Assembly (NCBI GenBank): GCA_019636475.1
Contig: JAHBXN010000001.1
Location: forward strand, 248,001 to 312,000
Direction: 5' to 3'
Source of the DNA: Phycisphaerae bacterium
GTDB taxonomy: Bacteria > Planctomycetota > Phycisphaerae > UBA1845 > UTPLA1
Length of the DNA: 64,000 nucleotides
Below are positions 53,570-62,831 of the stretch, in pieces. Made by a program: the position numbers and the translations under genes. The number at the start of each line of letters is the position of its first letter. Within the stretch, counting starts at the first letter, position 1. A model generated the notes under the pieces. That model made no database searches. It was not told where the DNA came from and was given only the letters and a program-made list of their open reading frames with translations.

Positions 53570-53845
53570 TTACCGCCTCGAACCGGCGGAAGATGGAGTG
53601 CGCGGATCGATGATCGCCCCAAGCCCCTCGAACAGCGCCTGGCCCAGTCGCCGAAAGCCGAGTTGCGATTGAGCAGGATTTTCAATCGCCATCGAAAGCC
53701 CCTCCACGAAACCAGGTTCGTAGGCCTCGCGGAATCGCTTGAAAACATCAGAATCCAGACACCCGTTTAGGACCGGGACCCCGCCGACTAGCGTCGCAAT
53801 CGCAGAAATCTTCAACTTACGGAGCATCTTCGAATAGCGTCTCAT
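53570..53845 (-). CDS. Small predicted lipoprotein
   Basis: About 91 residues from ATG 53845 (MRRYSKMLRKLK); a start at 53827 is also possible. The signal peptide ends in a lipobox VLNGC-L (about residue 28). The mature part has FKRFREAYEPGFVEGLSMAIENP, then GLGAIIDPRTPSS. The same size and composition recur in small planctomycete lipoproteins in my memory, without known function. It is tail-facing to nothing: the next plus-strand gene starts at 54108. Confidence 0.6.
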   Translation of the reverse strand: MRRYSKMLRKLKISAIATLVGGVPVLNGCLDSDVFKRFREAYEPGFVEGLSMAIENPAQSQLGFRRLGQALFEGLGAIIDPRTPSSAGSRR

Positions 53846-54107
53846 CGATTGGCCTCCCGCTGCAACGCGAATCACAAGTCACGATTCCCTTTGGCAATGC
53901 ACCTCCATTCCTTTCGGATGGACCGGAGGCGGCTTCCGAAACGAGATGGCAGAGGTAAGTGCATATCGGACCTTCGGCCGGTTTAGCGCGGCCGACCGCG
54001 AAGCCTGCGGGGCCCGCACGCGACTCGACCGTCCCGCAATGCCAGATCGACTCTGAACTGGCCTGCCAATCGCCCCGATAAACGATGAGACGCCAAAGGG
54101 TTTCATC

Positions 54108-56792
54108 GTGCGCACATATCGATCCCGCATTGCAATTTGCATCGCTCTCCTGCTCGGACTGACCGCTCCTTCACTCGATGGAGTTGCAGTTGGACAGCCC
54201 GCCACCACAACGACCCAGAGCATGCAGAATGACAGCCTTGCGCGAATCGTGCGTTCCTTCGACTTTGACGAGCGGAAGTTCGGCAACTACGACTCGATGC
54301 CGATGAACTGGCGGCAGATTGTCGAACCGGGATATCCCCGCTTTCTGGAACCTCGCATCGACGAAACAATCGGCCATGACGCCCCGCCGTCATTTCACCT
54401 CGCGCTTCAGGGCGGCAATCTGGGTGCGGTGTACGTCGGTCGTGAAATTCCAATCGACCCGCGCTGCGCTTATCGCATTGTCGGCTGGATCAGGCCGCGA
54501 GGATTGAAACATGCCGGCGCGTTTATCTCCGCGCACTACCTCGCCGCGGATGGATCGATACTGCCCAACACCGAGCGGCGAAGCGATGTCGCTCGCGACA
54601 ACGGTGAGCAGTGGGTCGAAGTCTCGATCGACCTGGCTCCGAGTGCGGAGCACGCGCGTTGGATTTCTCTCGCATGTCGGGTTGAACAGTCGCCGATCGG
54701 CGGCGAGGCGTCCGAGTCATACAAATCGATTGAACATCGCGATGCGCGCGGCGAGGCGTGGTTTGACGACATATCCGTGATTCGCATGCCGTATGTGTCG
54801 CTCGAACTCAATCGGAAGGACAGCATCTTCGAGAAGGGTGAAGCACCGGAGGCATCGATCCGGCTTTCAGACGTCGACGGCCGCGGGATTCGAGCTGAAC
54901 TAACGCTAGTCAACGCCGACGGCCAGCCGGTCGAGCAGCGCGAGATCGACCCATCCAGCATGATCGGGACCATCCACACATATCGCCCGTCGCCGCTGAA
55001 GTACGGCCGCTACACGCTGCGTCTGACGCTCCATTCCGAACAACATGAATTGCAGTCGGTCGAACGATCGTTCGTCGTACTCGCGGATGCGCTAAGCGAC
55101 GCCCAAGGCGCGAAGTCCGGATTCGGCATCGTTCTCGACGGCAACAGCATGAGCCAGCCAAAGGCCATGCTCCGGTGGATGGAGGTGCTTAAGCCCGATC
55201 GCGTGAAAGTCCCGGTGTGGCGCGCGGACATGAACGACGAGACCGTACTACTCGGTTCCGCCGAATTCGATCGTGCCGTCCGCTCACTGCACGAGAGAGG
55301 CATGGGGTTGGCAGCCGTGCTGGAATCGCCCCCCGCGGGCCTGGCGATGCAATATCCCAAAGGCCGTCGCGGACTGTTCCATGTCCTGTCGGAGGATTCG
55401 TCGCTCTGGCAGCCGTACCTTGCGATGGTTGTGACACGCTACGGACTGTGGGTGGATCAGTGGCAGCTCGGATCAGACGCAGTGGACCCGCTCTTCGATC
55501 GCGATCTGCTGAAGAGTGCGATACGCAATTCAGTCAATGAAGTGAAGCCCCTGATCGGCTCGGCGAGCTTCGTACTGCCGCAATCGAGTGATTCTCCGAT
55601 GGATGTGGAACTCGATCGCGGCGACATCATGGCCTTCGCACAGCCGGCCCATCGACCCGCCGAACAAGTTGCCCGCCAACTGTTCGATGTTGATCGTGAA
55701 AGCAGTAAAGACCGGTGGGTGACCCTTCAGTCTCTCCCCTCCGATCGATACGAGCGTAACAGCCGGCTGGCGGATTTTTCCCGCGGCCTGCTGCTCGCGC
55801 GATGCCATGGCGCTGCCACCGTATTCACCCGAATTCCCTGGCAGACCCGGACGACCGCGAGCGGTGTCCTTGTTGAGCCGACCGAAGAACTGATTCTGCT
55901 TCGGACGATCTTCGGAATCCTGCATGGCTATCGACCGGTCAAGCCGCTTCGCATGGGAAGAGGAATCGAAGCATGGCTGCTGGCGGATGAATCGGGCAAG
56001 CAAGGCGTCGTCGCCGCATGGACCCGCGGGGAAAGCCCGATCCCCACGCACGTTCGATTCGATTTGGGACAGGATATCGAATTCGTCGATTTGTGGGGCA
56101 ATCGATCGACACACTCCCGCAGCGATGACGGAAATGATCTGACGCTGACCGCCATGCCCGTGCTGCTTCGAAAGATCGATCCGGGTATCGCACAACTCGC
56201 TGAAAGTCTCGAGATCGACGAGCCGTCTTTGCCGCCGAGAATCAAGACCCATCAGCGAACTATTCGATTAACCAACACAACCTCGCGTCCGCTGCGCGGC
56301 TTGATCCGATTCAGCGCACCGGCCGGATGGAGTTTGACCCCCTCAAGCTTTCCGATCGACGTCCAGCCCGGCGTTACCACGACCTTCACGACGCGAATTC
56401 GCATTCCGGCAAATCAGGCCGTGGGTGAATTCGAGCTGATCGGCCGATTAACGGCCGGCGTCGCAGGCAAAGCGCTGACGCTCCGGGTACCCGTGGAAGT
56501 GAAGTCGGAGGAACTGCGGGTCGACGTCGCGGCTGTACGCGACGTGGATGGATATAAAGTGATTCAGCGTGTCACCAATATGACATCACGTCCGCTTGAT
56601 CTTAAGGCATCGTTGATTTCGCCGGACCATGCTCGACAGTGGCGGACGATCTCGCAGCTCGGCGCCGGCGAGTCGGCGACACGCCAATATGCCGTCAGCG
56701 TGCCCGCCGCGTCGGACGATCGGCCGATTCGTGTATCGGTCGAGCAGATCGGCGGGGAAATCCGCCATCACACCCTGCTCAACCTGAAGTAA
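54108..56792 (+). CDS. Large secreted protein with TIM-barrel-like core, unknown function
   Basis: 894 residues with a GTG start and an N-terminal signal peptide (IAICIALLLGLTAPSL, cleavage about residue 30). Residues about 50-220 form a beta-sandwich resembling a carbohydrate-binding module (FHLALQGGNLGAVYVG, WFDDISVIRMPYVSLEL). A central part about 340-640 looks like an alpha/beta-barrel (GIVLDGNSMSQPKAMLRWMEVLKPDRVKVP, RYGLWVDQWQLGSDAVDPLF). The C-terminal about 230 residues are immunoglobulin-like beta repeats. A glycoside-hydrolase fold is possible but no catalytic pair is evident. Stands alone in its transcript. Confidence 0.55.
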   Translation: MRTYRSRIAICIALLLGLTAPSLDGVAVGQPATTTTQSMQNDSLARIVRSFDFDERKFGNYDSMPMNWRQIVEPGYPRFLEPRIDETIGHDAPPSFHLALQGGNLGAVYVGREIPIDPRCAYRIVGWIRPRGLKHAGAFISAHYLAADGSILPNTERRSDVARDNGEQWVEVSIDLAPSAEHARWISLACRVEQSPIGGEASESYKSIEHRDARGEAWFDDISVIRMPYVSLELNRKDSIFEKGEAPEASIRLSDVDGRGIRAELTLVNADGQPVEQREIDPSSMIGTIHTYRPSPLKYGRYTLRLTLHSEQHELQSVERSFVVLADALSDAQGAKSGFGIVLDGNSMSQPKAMLRWMEVLKPDRVKVPVWRADMNDETVLLGSAEFDRAVRSLHERGMGLAAVLESPPAGLAMQYPKGRRGLFHVLSEDSSLWQPYLAMVVTRYGLWVDQWQLGSDAVDPLFDRDLLKSAIRNSVNEVKPLIGSASFVLPQSSDSPMDVELDRGDIMAFAQPAHRPAEQVARQLFDVDRESSKDRWVTLQSLPSDRYERNSRLADFSRGLLLARCHGAATVFTRIPWQTRTTASGVLVEPTEELILLRTIFGILHGYRPVKPLRMGRGIEAWLLADESGKQGVVAAWTRGESPIPTHVRFDLGQDIEFVDLWGNRSTHSRSDDGNDLTLTAMPVLLRKIDPGIAQLAESLEIDEPSLPPRIKTHQRTIRLTNTTSRPLRGLIRFSAPAGWSLTPSSFPIDVQPGVTTTFTTRIRIPANQAVGEFELIGRLTAGVAGKALTLRVPVEVKSEELRVDVAAVRDVDGYKVIQRVTNMTSRPLDLKASLISPDHARQWRTISQLGAGESATRQYAVSVPAASDDRPIRVSVEQIGGEIRHHTLLNLK

Positions 56793-56855
56793 GCGACCTG
56801 CGTCCATCTCGATGGACTTGTGCAGCCGACAGACGCGGAATCGAATGTCGAATCG

Positions 56856-57563
56856 CTACGACGATTGAAATGGAAGGCGAATCGGACCGCTTCGCAAAAG
56901 GGCGGAGTCCCCGATGAACAGAATTGACCGCTGCGGCTGTTCACCCGCGGCAATCAATCGCTCGTATGCTGTTCGCCGAATCGACATCCTCACGAATTCG
57001 TGACGAGTTCTCGATTCCTTGAAATACTTGAACTCGCGTCCCACCGCCTTCATGCCGCCACACTCGTAGGCGCGGATTGCCGGGTGGTTGTCCGGAAAGA
57101 CAACCAGTGACACTTCGCGCGCGTTGAAATCGAGAAACCCGCGAGCCAGCACGGCACGCACGAAATTCTTGCCCAGCCCGCGACCGCGCAGGTGCGGCGC
57201 AAGCAGAAAATGGCCGATCCAGAGATGATCGCGCTCGCCAGGCATTTCGTTCAGCTCGGTGTAGCCGACTGGTGTCGCCGACGCGGCATCCCAGAGAAGC
57301 ATCCGGCTCGATCGATCACGCCCCCATGCCATGACCTTTGATGCACTGAGCGGCGGCGGCGTTCGCGGAGCCAGCCAGAGCAGTTCCCGATCGTTTCGCA
57401 CCCAGGTCGCAACAGTCGGGGCGTACAGCGCATCAAAATCACACAAACAAAGCGACATCGGCCGGCGCGTTCGCGCACGGCGCAGAGCGACTCGATCCCG
57501 CGCGGCGACAGATCGGCGTGACGCGGGTTTCGATGCGGGATCAGGCTGCCCGGGCTGAATCAT
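56856..57563 (-). CDS. GNAT-family acetyltransferase
   Basis: 235 residues. The acetyl-CoA motif is LLAPHLRGRGLGKNFVRAVLA (about residues 125-145, RGxGxG/A), with FPDNHPAIRAYECGGMKAVGRE further on, as in GNAT enzymes. An N-terminal part of about 35 basic residues may be a non-coding start; an ATG at residue 36 (57458) is the safer choice for the fold. Substrate unknown. Follows ribBA in the same direction by 15 bases. Confidence 0.8.
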   Translation of the reverse strand: MIQPGQPDPASKPASRRSVAARDRVALRRARTRRPMSLCLCDFDALYAPTVATWVRNDRELLWLAPRTPPPLSASKVMAWGRDRSSRMLLWDAASATPVGYTELNEMPGERDHLWIGHFLLAPHLRGRGLGKNFVRAVLARGFLDFNAREVSLVVFPDNHPAIRAYECGGMKAVGREFKYFKESRTRHEFVRMSIRRTAYERLIAAGEQPQRSILFIGDSALLRSGPIRLPFQSS

Positions 57564-57578
57564 GGACTCATTCCGTGC

Positions 57579-58832
57579 TTATTCGTCCTTCAGCGTATGG
57601 CCCAGCTTGTCGCGTTTGGTTTGCAGATATCGCCTGTTATGAGGATTTGATGCGACCTGAAGCGGCAATTGATCGACCACTTCAAGACCGTACACCTCAA
57701 GCCGGCTGACCTTCTTCGGATTGTTGGTCAGAATGCGGACGCGCCGCACGCCCAGATCACGAAGCATCTGCGCACCCACGCCGTAATCGCGCTTGTCCGC
57801 GGGGAAACCGAGCTTCTCGTTGGCTTCGACCGTATCGAGCCCTTCATCCTGAAGGCGATATGCATGCAACTTGTTGCGCAGTCCGATGCCGCGGCCTTCC
57901 TGCCGTAGATAGAGAATAACGCCTTCACCGGCCCTGGCGATCGTCTGCATCGCCAGATCGAGCTGTTCACCGCAATCACATCGTGCCGATCCGAAGACAT
58001 CACCGGTCAGACATTGCGAGTGCGCACGCACGAGAACCGCGTGGTCGATGTCGATCGGTTCACCATCCGGACCGAGCTTGCCGATGTCCCCCATGCACAA
58101 TGCAACGTGCGGCTCCGCGTCGGTCACGGACTGATAGGCGTGGAGCGTCCACTGACCGTAGGCGTTCTGCATGGGCACTGACTCAACGCGCATGACCGAA
58201 CGTTCGCGCTGCAATCGATACTCAATCAGCGATTCAATCGTGCAGATCTTCAGATCATGCCGCGCAGCGAATTGCACCAGATCGTCCAGCCGGGCGATTT
58301 CGCCATTCTCCTTGAGTACCTCGATGATGACACCCGCCGGCTTCAGGCCGGCAAGCCGGGCGAGATCGATGCTCGCTTCCGTGTGGCCGGCGCGAACGAG
58401 CACGCCGCCGGGACGACCTTTGAGGGGGCTGATGTGACCGGGGCGATCAAAGTCGCCCGGCCGGGCATCGTCCGCCAGACATCGGCGAATCGTCGCGCAT
58501 CGTTCCGCGGCCGAGACGCCTGTCGTGATTCCGAATTGTGGCTTCGCGTCGATGGAAATCGTATATGCGGTGCCATGCGGGGCGGTGCTGTCACTGGTTT
58601 GCGGGTAGAGGTGCAGTCGTTCGCAAATTTCAGCGGAGAGCGACAGGCACAGCTTGCCGGCGGCCTGCCGAATCATGAAATTGATCATCTGCGGCGTTAC
58701 CAACTCCGCCGCGCACACCAAGTCGCCCTCGTTTTCGCGATCGGCATCGTCAACCAGAATGACGAGTCGGCCGGCCCTGATGTCTTCGAGTGCTTCCGTG
58801 ACGGACGAAAACGGTTTGGCAACGGACGCCAT
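57579..58832 (-). CDS. ribBA: Bifunctional 3,4-dihydroxy-2-butanone 4-phosphate synthase / GTP cyclohydrolase II
   Basis: 417 residues from ATG 58832. The first half (about 10-205) is RibB: VILVDDADRENEGDLV near 30 with the acidic metal site and GHISPLKGRPGGVLVRAGHTEAS near 145. The second half is RibA: HSQCLTGDVFGSARCDCGEQL near 265 with zinc Cys residues (CLTGD...CDC), and YLRQEGRGIGL near 308. The end carries GVGAQMLRDLGVRRVRILTNNP. These give two entry reactions to riboflavin. It is 34 bases after the CDP-alcohol phosphatidyltransferase and may share its transcript. Confidence 0.95.
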   Translation of the reverse strand: MASVAKPFSSVTEALEDIRAGRLVILVDDADRENEGDLVCAAELVTPQMINFMIRQAAGKLCLSLSAEICERLHLYPQTSDSTAPHGTAYTISIDAKPQFGITTGVSAAERCATIRRCLADDARPGDFDRPGHISPLKGRPGGVLVRAGHTEASIDLARLAGLKPAGVIIEVLKENGEIARLDDLVQFAARHDLKICTIESLIEYRLQRERSVMRVESVPMQNAYGQWTLHAYQSVTDAEPHVALCMGDIGKLGPDGEPIDIDHAVLVRAHSQCLTGDVFGSARCDCGEQLDLAMQTIARAGEGVILYLRQEGRGIGLRNKLHAYRLQDEGLDTVEANEKLGFPADKRDYGVGAQMLRDLGVRRVRILTNNPKKVSRLEVYGLEVVDQLPLQVASNPHNRRYLQTKRDKLGHTLKDE

Positions 58833-58866
58833 CAGGCAATTCTCCAATTGAAGTCGCCCGCGTCGG

Positions 58867-59478
58867 TCAGGCGAACGACCAGGCCTCAAGCGCACGAATC
58901 CCCACTGCAACATAGTCAGCCGCCGCGGCGACCGCCAATGCCGACGAGATCCACCAGCATATGACCGGCAGGTTCGCGGCTTCGCCCGGCAATCCGGGCA
59001 ACAATAGCATAGCCAGAACCAACGCCAATTGCGCGGCCGTACACCACTTCCCGAGCGTCCTGGCCTGCAAGCGAACCGGAACTGCAAACAGCCGTGATGC
59101 CAGCGCCCCCAGGCAGACCAGCAGGTCTCGGCTGATTGCAATTCCGACAACCCAGCCCGGCAGCCGAAATTGATGCAGGTCCCCTGATTCGGTGGGGCAC
59201 GCGACCCCCAGACGCCAGAGCAAGACTACGGCGCAAATGACCAGAAGCTTGTCGGCAGCCGGGTCCAAAATGCGCCCCAGTGCGGTTTCCTGGCGCAGCC
59301 TGCGAGCCAGGTAGCCGTCAACCCAGTCACTCAACGCCATGACGGCGAAGACGCCGATCGCCAGCAACCGGTCTCGGACCCGGCCGGAGTCGGCTTGTCT
59401 CACCAGGAAGAAAACGAACACCGGAACGAGGAGAATTCGTCCCAGACTGATGCAATTGGGCAATCCGAGCCGGGACAT
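58867..59478 (-). CDS. CDP-alcohol phosphatidyltransferase (PgsA-like)
   Basis: 203 residues from ATG 59478 (MSRLGLPNCISLG); a long upstream open frame to 59676 looks non-coding. The signature SDWVDGYLARRLRQETALGR with ILDPAADK (D..DGxxAR...G...D...D) is intact near residues 50-75. About six membrane helices follow. It probably makes phosphatidylglycerophosphate; phosphatidylserine or inositol-type products cannot be excluded. It precedes ribBA. Confidence 0.88.
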   Translation of the reverse strand: MSRLGLPNCISLGRILLVPVFVFFLVRQADSGRVRDRLLAIGVFAVMALSDWVDGYLARRLRQETALGRILDPAADKLLVICAVVLLWRLGVACPTESGDLHQFRLPGWVVGIAISRDLLVCLGALASRLFAVPVRLQARTLGKWCTAAQLALVLAMLLLPGLPGEAANLPVICWWISSALAVAAAADYVAVGIRALEAWSFA

Positions 59479-59872
59479 CCACAAGACCGCGTTCCTTCCA
59501 ATCTCAACCCATTGAGTGTACTTGCTCAGCGCTCTGTCGCCGAAGGTCCCGTGGCATCGTAAGCTCCGATAAGAACAGGAACAACGTCGGTTCCGGTGCG
59601 GGGATCCCGGCGGAATGGTGCATGGAGCGGGCAGGTTGGGGCCGGAATGCGGGTGCCCGCACTTTTGTAGGCGCATCAGACAGCGACTATACTACGGGGT
59701 TCGCGATGATCGCGTCAGAAACGATTGTCGATGGGTTTCACGCGCCGTGTCGCCCCGTTGTTGCTGGGCCCATCGAACACGATGAAATAGACCAAAAGTA
59801 AGGGCGAAATCGTCAGTCGTGGCGGCGATCGGCCGGTCCGGTCACCGGAATGCCCGACCTGAAGGAAGTTTT

Positions 59873-60949
59873 GTGAGCAAGATTGTTTCAGAATCAGCGA
59901 GAGAATCGGAGCCACACCAGAGCCCGGAAGAACGCGCCGCCCGCGATGCAGCCATCCAGGAATTTGTGGACAGGTACGCGAGCGGACCGGATACGGACCT
60001 GTACGCGAACATGATCAAGACGGTGTGTCGCATGTCGCGCGACGGGACAGATCGAGCCGAAGTGAAGCTCGTGGACAAGGCCCTCGCGGAATTGCGATAC
60101 GCCTTCAAGACGTTTGCGCCGTACGAGCACATTCCCAAGGTCTCAATCTTCGGATCGAGCCGCACGCCGGAGAATCACCCCGAGTATATCCAGGCAGTTC
60201 GATTCGCCGAGCGCATGCGCGAAAGCAACTGGATGGTCATCACCGGCGCTGGCGACGGCATCATGAAGGCCGGCCATGGCGGGGCCGGCGCCGAAGCGAG
60301 CTTCGGGGTCGCCATTCGCCTGCCGTTCGAACAACGCACGAATGACATCATCGAAGGCGATCAAAAGCTCATCAACTTCAAGTATTTCTTCACTCGCAAG
60401 CTCATGTTCACGAAGGAAGCCAAGGCGGTCGCCCTGTTTCCGGGCGGGTTTGGAACGCAGGATGAGGGCTTCGAGGTGCTGACGCTGGTTCAGACCGGCA
60501 AGGCGCAGCTTGTGCCGATCGTCATGCTTGACGCGCCCGGCGGAACCTACTGGCAGCATTGGCGAACGTATGTGAAGGCGGAGTTGCTGCACACGAACAT
60601 GATCAGCCCCGAGGACATGAGCCTGATCAAGTTCACCGACGATGTCGAAGCGGGGGTCGAGGAGATACTCACCTTTTATCGCCGCTTCCATTCGTATCGA
60701 TATGTTCGCGAGCGTCTTGTGATGCGATTGAATTCGCCGCTGCCTGACGGCGCCCTTGAGCAGATTCAGAAGAACTTCGCCGGCATCCTGGAACTGGGGA
60801 CTTTTGAAGTCGGGGGGCCGCTGCCGGAAGAAGAGAATGAACTGCCGGGCATGCCGCGTCTGATCTTCCGGTTTAATCGCCGCTCGCACGGGAAGCTGAG
60901 GCAATTGGTGGATTTCATCAATCACTGCGACCTGCCGGCGAAGAAATAA
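59873..60949 (+). CDS. LOG-family nucleotide-processing protein
   Basis: 358 residues with a GTG start after an AAGGAAG ribosome-binding site. The Rossmann-like core has VSIFGSSRTPENHPEY (about 93-108), VITGAGDGIMKAGHGGAGAEAS (about 125-145), and the LOG signature ALFPGGFGTQDEGFEVL (about 190-206). Extra N-terminal helical and C-terminal about 100 residues are present. LOG proteins release cytokinin bases or process nucleotide 5'-monophosphates; the exact substrate here is unknown. Annotated elsewhere as TIGR00730-like or lysine decarboxylase; the latter name is misleading. Confidence 0.85.
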   Translation: MSKIVSESARESEPHQSPEERAARDAAIQEFVDRYASGPDTDLYANMIKTVCRMSRDGTDRAEVKLVDKALAELRYAFKTFAPYEHIPKVSIFGSSRTPENHPEYIQAVRFAERMRESNWMVITGAGDGIMKAGHGGAGAEASFGVAIRLPFEQRTNDIIEGDQKLINFKYFFTRKLMFTKEAKAVALFPGGFGTQDEGFEVLTLVQTGKAQLVPIVMLDAPGGTYWQHWRTYVKAELLHTNMISPEDMSLIKFTDDVEAGVEEILTFYRRFHSYRYVRERLVMRLNSPLPDGALEQIQKNFAGILELGTFEVGGPLPEEENELPGMPRLIFRFNRRSHGKLRQLVDFINHCDLPAKK

Positions 60950-61070
60950 AGGGGCGTGGAATCAAACGCCCGGATACCGGCGCAGAAGCCGAGCCGAATT
61001 CGAACGGCATGATTTCGTTGAATCCGCGGTCGATTTCAATTGGGCCGAATACCGGCCTCGACGCGATGGC

Positions 61071-61733
61071 ATGACGATGACACGCAAGATCCTGCTCATG
61101 CTTCTGTTGATTGCACCGCCGATTGCGACGGCCATCGTCACTCGACTGCAATCGCAGCCCCGGCGATTCGCCGAGGTTGTTCCCGGTGCAATCTATCGGG
61201 GCGGCCGACCGACGCCGGAACAAATTCGAGACCTTGGGCGAGATCGTCATATCCGCACGATTCTGAGCCTTCTCGAAGACAAGAGTACGCCCGAAGACCG
61301 CGATCGGCGGCGCGCCGCCCGCGCGTCGAACATCCGTCTGATGTGCATTCCGATGCCCGGAAACGGCACAGCCGAGTTCGCGCTTCTGGATATGGCGGCC
61401 GATGCGATTGCCAATCCGAGTAATCAGCCTGTTTTTTATCACTGCGCGGCGGGTAAGCAACGATCAAACGCGGTGCTCGCGGCGTATCGATTGCGCCATT
61501 GCGGCTGGACGCTGGAACAGGTGATCGATGAACTGGTGGAGAAATACGACCTTGAAAAGGACGGCGAAGAGAAGCCGCTGATGGACTACCTCGCGCGCTA
61601 TGCCAGCTGGCTGGCCGTCCAGCAGGATCGTCCTTCGAGCGGAAATGCCAGCGCGAAGGCACGGAACCGGGCCCAACAATCGAGCGCCAACCTCGGAAGG
61701 TCGCCGCCAGCCTCGGCGAATACGCCGCAGTAG
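61071..61733 (+). CDS. Membrane-anchored dual-specificity/tyrosine phosphatase
   Basis: 220 residues. An N-terminal helix (LLMLLLIAPPIATAIV) anchors it. The cysteine phosphatase motif is VFYHCAAGKQRSN (HCxxGxxRS, about 120-132), and the start GAIYRGGRPTPEQIRDLG with LSLLEDKSTPEDR is like DSP proteins. The tail is a low-complexity, Ser/Ala-rich region of about 35 residues. It could act on proteins, lipids or carbohydrates. No operon partner is evident. Confidence 0.82.
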   Translation: MTMTRKILLMLLLIAPPIATAIVTRLQSQPRRFAEVVPGAIYRGGRPTPEQIRDLGRDRHIRTILSLLEDKSTPEDRDRRRAARASNIRLMCIPMPGNGTAEFALLDMAADAIANPSNQPVFYHCAAGKQRSNAVLAAYRLRHCGWTLEQVIDELVEKYDLEKDGEEKPLMDYLARYASWLAVQQDRPSSGNASAKARNRAQQSSANLGRSPPASANTPQ

Positions 61734-61802
61734 GCCGGCCCGCGTCCGTTGTTCGAGTGTCCCCGTCCTCAATCGACCAGATCAAGCTCAAAGAAATTTC
61801 CC

Positions 61803-62813
61803 ATGCTCATCCTGATGCAAAAGAATGCCACCGAAGATCAGATTAAGGCCGTCTGCCGGCGGATTGAGCAGATCGGCTACCGCGCTCATGAAATACCGGG
61901 ATCGACGCGCGTGGCCATCGGCATCACCGGAAACGAAGGCGCGGTCTCCACGGAACACTTCATTCATCTCCCCGGCGTGGCCGAGTGCGTTCCGGTCTCA
62001 AATCCGTACAAACTCGTGAGCCGGGAAGTAAAGCCTGAACCGACGGTTGTGAGCGTCGGAGGCGAGAAGATCGGCGACGGTCGCTTACAAATCATTGCGG
62101 GTCCGTGCTCCGTTGAATCACGAGACCAGATTTTTCGGGCAGCCGAGGCGGTCGCAAAGAGCGGCGCCAAGTTCCTCCGGGGCGGCGCGTTCAAGCCTCG
62201 CACTTCGCCTTACGCGTTTCAAGGTATGAAGCAGGAAGGGCTCCGGCTGCTGGAGGAGGTTCGGCAGGCATTCGGCCTGCGCATCGTGACGGAAGCAAAA
62301 GATTCCGAGACGCTCCCCGAAATCGCAGCGGTCGCGGACGTGATCCAGATCGGCGCGCGCAACATGCAGAACTTTTCACTGCTGGAGGCGTGCGGTCGGC
62401 TTCGCAAACCGGTTCTGCTCAAGCGGGGCATGATGGCCACGCTGAAAGAACTGTTTATGGCGGCCGAGTATCTCCTGTCGCTGGGCAACTACGAAGTCAT
62501 CCTGTGCGAGCGCGGCATCCGTTCGTTCGAGACCATGACGCGAAACACATTTGACATCTCGGCCATTCCGCTGATTAAACGGCATACGCATCTGCCAGTG
62601 GTTGCCGATCCGTCGCACGGAGTGGGCATCGCATGGGCCGTACCGGCACTCGCCAAGGCAGCGGTCGTCGCAGGCGCGGATGCGGTCATGATCGAGGTAC
62701 ACCCGCAGCCGGACGAGGCCTTGTCTGATGGCCACCAGTCGCTGAATTTCCAAGTCTATGAGAAGCTGATTCGCGAGATGGCGTCGCTCGCGAAATGGCG
62801 CAACGATCAATAA
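61803..62813 (+). CDS. aroF: 3-deoxy-7-phosphoheptulonate (DAHP) synthase, type I beta
   Basis: 336 residues. First step of the shikimate pathway, condensing PEP with erythrose 4-phosphate. The first about 70 residues are a ferredoxin-like regulatory domain of the type I-beta form. The barrel carries IAGPCSVESRDQ near 99, FLRGGAFKPRTSPYAFQG near 121, VLLKRGMMAT near 205, CERGIRSFE near 236 and ADPSHGVG near 267. The ATG at 61803 is preferred to upstream open frame. It converges with the sulfatase-TPR gene 19 bases away. Confidence 0.95.
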   Translation: MLILMQKNATEDQIKAVCRRIEQIGYRAHEIPGSTRVAIGITGNEGAVSTEHFIHLPGVAECVPVSNPYKLVSREVKPEPTVVSVGGEKIGDGRLQIIAGPCSVESRDQIFRAAEAVAKSGAKFLRGGAFKPRTSPYAFQGMKQEGLRLLEEVRQAFGLRIVTEAKDSETLPEIAAVADVIQIGARNMQNFSLLEACGRLRKPVLLKRGMMATLKELFMAAEYLLSLGNYEVILCERGIRSFETMTRNTFDISAIPLIKRHTHLPVVADPSHGVGIAWAVPALAKAAVVAGADAVMIEVHPQPDEALSDGHQSLNFQVYEKLIREMASLAKWRNDQ

Positions 62814-62831
62814 CTCCCGTCGTCATCGGCG

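Noticed and set aside
53326-53748. 140-codon minus-strand open frame
   Set aside because: Overlaps the small lipoprotein in another frame; no signal sequence or ribosome-binding site.
60143-60925. 260-codon minus-strand open frame
   Set aside because: Antisense to the LOG-family gene; composition is that of a reverse-complement shadow.
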